In this document: positions 5,536 through 6,532 of the stretch, piece by piece
Position numbering within the stretch: position 1 is the first letter of the stretch
How the letters are laid out: the number at the start of each line of letters is the position of its first letter
Source: WLWS01 sp964639535
GTDB taxonomy: Bacteria; Pseudomonadota; Gammaproteobacteria; Eutrophobiales; Eutrophobiaceae
Assembly: GCA_964639535.1 (NCBI GenBank)
Contig: CAZXDV010000184.1
Span: forward strand, 1 to 6,532
Length of the DNA: 6,532 bases
Direction of reading: 5' to 3'
Notes under the pieces: model-generated
The model's input: the letters and a program-made list of their open reading frames with translations, nothing else
Told to the model about the DNA's origin: nothing
Databases searched by the model: none
Program-made: the position numbers and the translations under genes

Positions 5536-6453
5536 GTGAATGACAATTCAGAACAATATCCGCGTGACATGGTGGGCTATGGTGCATCTGCACCCCATCC
5601 CAACTGGCCCAATGACGCACGTATCGCCCTGCAGTTCGTACTGAACTATGAAGAAGGTGCCGAGAACTCGGTTCTGCATGGTGACAAGGCCTCGGAGACT
5701 TTTTTATCGGAAATAATCGGTGCCCAGGCCTTCAACGATCGCCATATGAGCATGGAGTCCCTGTACGAGTACGGTAGCCGGGCTGGTTTCTGGCGCATCA
5801 TGAGAATATTCCAGGAACGTGGTTTAAAGCTGACGGTTTTCGCGGTGGCCATGGCCATGCAACGCAACCCGGAGGCCGTCGCCGCAATGCTTGAGGCCGG
5901 CCATGAAATAGCCAGTCACGGCTGGCGCTGGGTTTCCTACCAGGACATGGACGTGGAGACCGAGCGGGAACACCTGCAGCGTGCCGTGGAAATTATCGAG
6001 GACATGACCGGTGCGATGCCACTGGGCTGGTACACCGGCAGGGATAGTCCCAATACGCGACAGCTGGTTGTTGAGCACGGTGGCTTTCTCTATGACTCAG
6101 ATTCCTACGCCGACGACCTGCCCTACTGGGTCAAGGTGAACGACTCTGATCACCTGGTTGTACCCTATACCCTGGACAATAACGACATGCGCTTTGCCAC
6201 CATGCAGGGTTTTAACACCGGTGAGCAGTTTTTTACCTATCTCAAGGACAGCTTTGATGTGCTCTACCGCGAAGGAGAAGACTCTCCGAAAATGATGTCC
6301 GTGGGACTGCATTGCCGGCTTGCGGGCAAACCAGGCCGAGCAGCGGCACTGATGCGATTCCTTGATTACGTGCAGGGCCATGAGAAGGTGTGGATATGCC
6401 AGAGAGTCGAAATTGCCCGGCACTGGCATGAGCACCACTCACCGGGCACATAG
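5536..6453 (+). CDS. puuE: Allantoinase PuuE (polysaccharide-deacetylase family)
   Basis: This 305-residue protein matches Pseudomonas-type PuuE (about 308 residues) throughout. It contains YPRDMVGYG, FVLNYEEGAE (33-42), GHEIASHGWRW (122-132), WYTGRDSPNTR (165-175), SVGLHCRLAGKPGRA (255-269) and VWICQRVEIARHW (285-297). It has the NodB deacetylase barrel, but the metal site is changed: the usual DD is Glu39-Glu40, and in the HxxxH motif the first histidine is kept (His128) while the second is Trp132. This agrees with the reported metal independence of PuuE. It opens the allantoin ring to allantoate in the cytoplasm, supplying Alc, whose gene is divergent across a shared control region. The GTG start has a good GGAG. 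It stops at TAG, followed at once by a second TAG. In many genomes OHCU decarboxylase is encoded next to it; here the window ends too soon to tell. Confidence 0.95.
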   Translation: MNDNSEQYPRDMVGYGASAPHPNWPNDARIALQFVLNYEEGAENSVLHGDKASETFLSEIIGAQAFNDRHMSMESLYEYGSRAGFWRIMRIFQERGLKLTVFAVAMAMQRNPEAVAAMLEAGHEIASHGWRWVSYQDMDVETEREHLQRAVEIIEDMTGAMPLGWYTGRDSPNTRQLVVEHGGFLYDSDSYADDLPYWVKVNDSDHLVVPYTLDNNDMRFATMQGFNTGEQFFTYLKDSFDVLYREGEDSPKMMSVGLHCRLAGKPGRAAALMRFLDYVQGHEKVWICQRVEIARHWHEHHSPGT

Positions 6454-6496
6454 TAGTTAACACACTGAATTGAAGTACCAGGTAGGGTCGAGAAGT

Positions 6497-6512
6497 GGTG
6501 CATGGATGCACC
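6497..6512. repeat. Compact GGAT-containing hairpin downstream of puuE
   Basis: GGTGCA-TGGA-TGCACC is a perfect 6-bp stem with a TGGA loop (or 7 bp with a GG loop), 43 nt after the puuE stop and followed by GTTTACG. It has no real T tract, so it is a poor intrinsic terminator by itself. The window ends with AAGGATGC, which repeats the GGATGC of the hairpin, so this could be the first unit of a small repeat array that continues past the edge. Confidence 0.45.
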
Positions 6513-6532
6513 GTTTACGAATCTAAGGATGC

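Overview
The window is a purine/ureide catabolism locus. The gene types are typical of Proteobacteria. Moderate GC, dense operon packing and closeness to gammaproteobacterial family versions suggest an environmental, perhaps marine, gammaproteobacterium; that placement is inference from remembered families, not a database search.

Layout. On the left, two plus-strand genes run into each other: the C-terminal end of xdhC (maturation factor for xanthine dehydrogenase, cut by the window edge), then puuD, an integral-membrane urate oxidase with a C-terminal cytochrome c domain. From 5456 down to 1476 a tightly packed minus-strand run of seven genes follows, in transcription order: alc (allantoicase), allA (ureidoglycolate lyase), a GNAT acetyltransferase, a signal-peptide-bearing metallo-beta-lactamase-fold hydrolase, a gamma-glutamylcyclotransferase-like protein, a 72-residue single-pass membrane protein, and a small S-adenosylmethionine-decarboxylase-like protein. 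Junctions are a 10-nt gap, an ATGA overlap, a 16-nt overlap, and gaps of 3, 49 and 15 nt, so a single operon is likely. puuE (polysaccharide-deacetylase-type allantoinase) is divergent from alc across a 79-bp control region and fills the right end.

Pathway. XdhC supports xanthine to urate. PuuD oxidises urate to 5-hydroxyisourate and passes electrons to the respiratory chain. Two enzymes (hydroxyisourate hydrolase, OHCU decarboxylase) are not in the window and must lie elsewhere. PuuE opens allantoin to allantoate, Alc gives ureidoglycolate plus urea, and AllA gives glyoxylate plus urea. The five genes after allA have no established role in this pathway. Three of them (AdoMet-decarboxylase-like, GNAT, gamma-glutamylcyclotransferase-like) come from families that can act on amines or gamma-glutamyl compounds, and this is the least explained part of the locus.

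The alc/puuE control region holds an ATTGT-AA-ACAAT palindrome and an overlapping 7-bp inverted repeat, both candidate operator sites. A compact GGAT-containing hairpin lies downstream of puuE at the right edge. I saw no RNA genes, insertion sequences, CRISPR arrays or broken genes.
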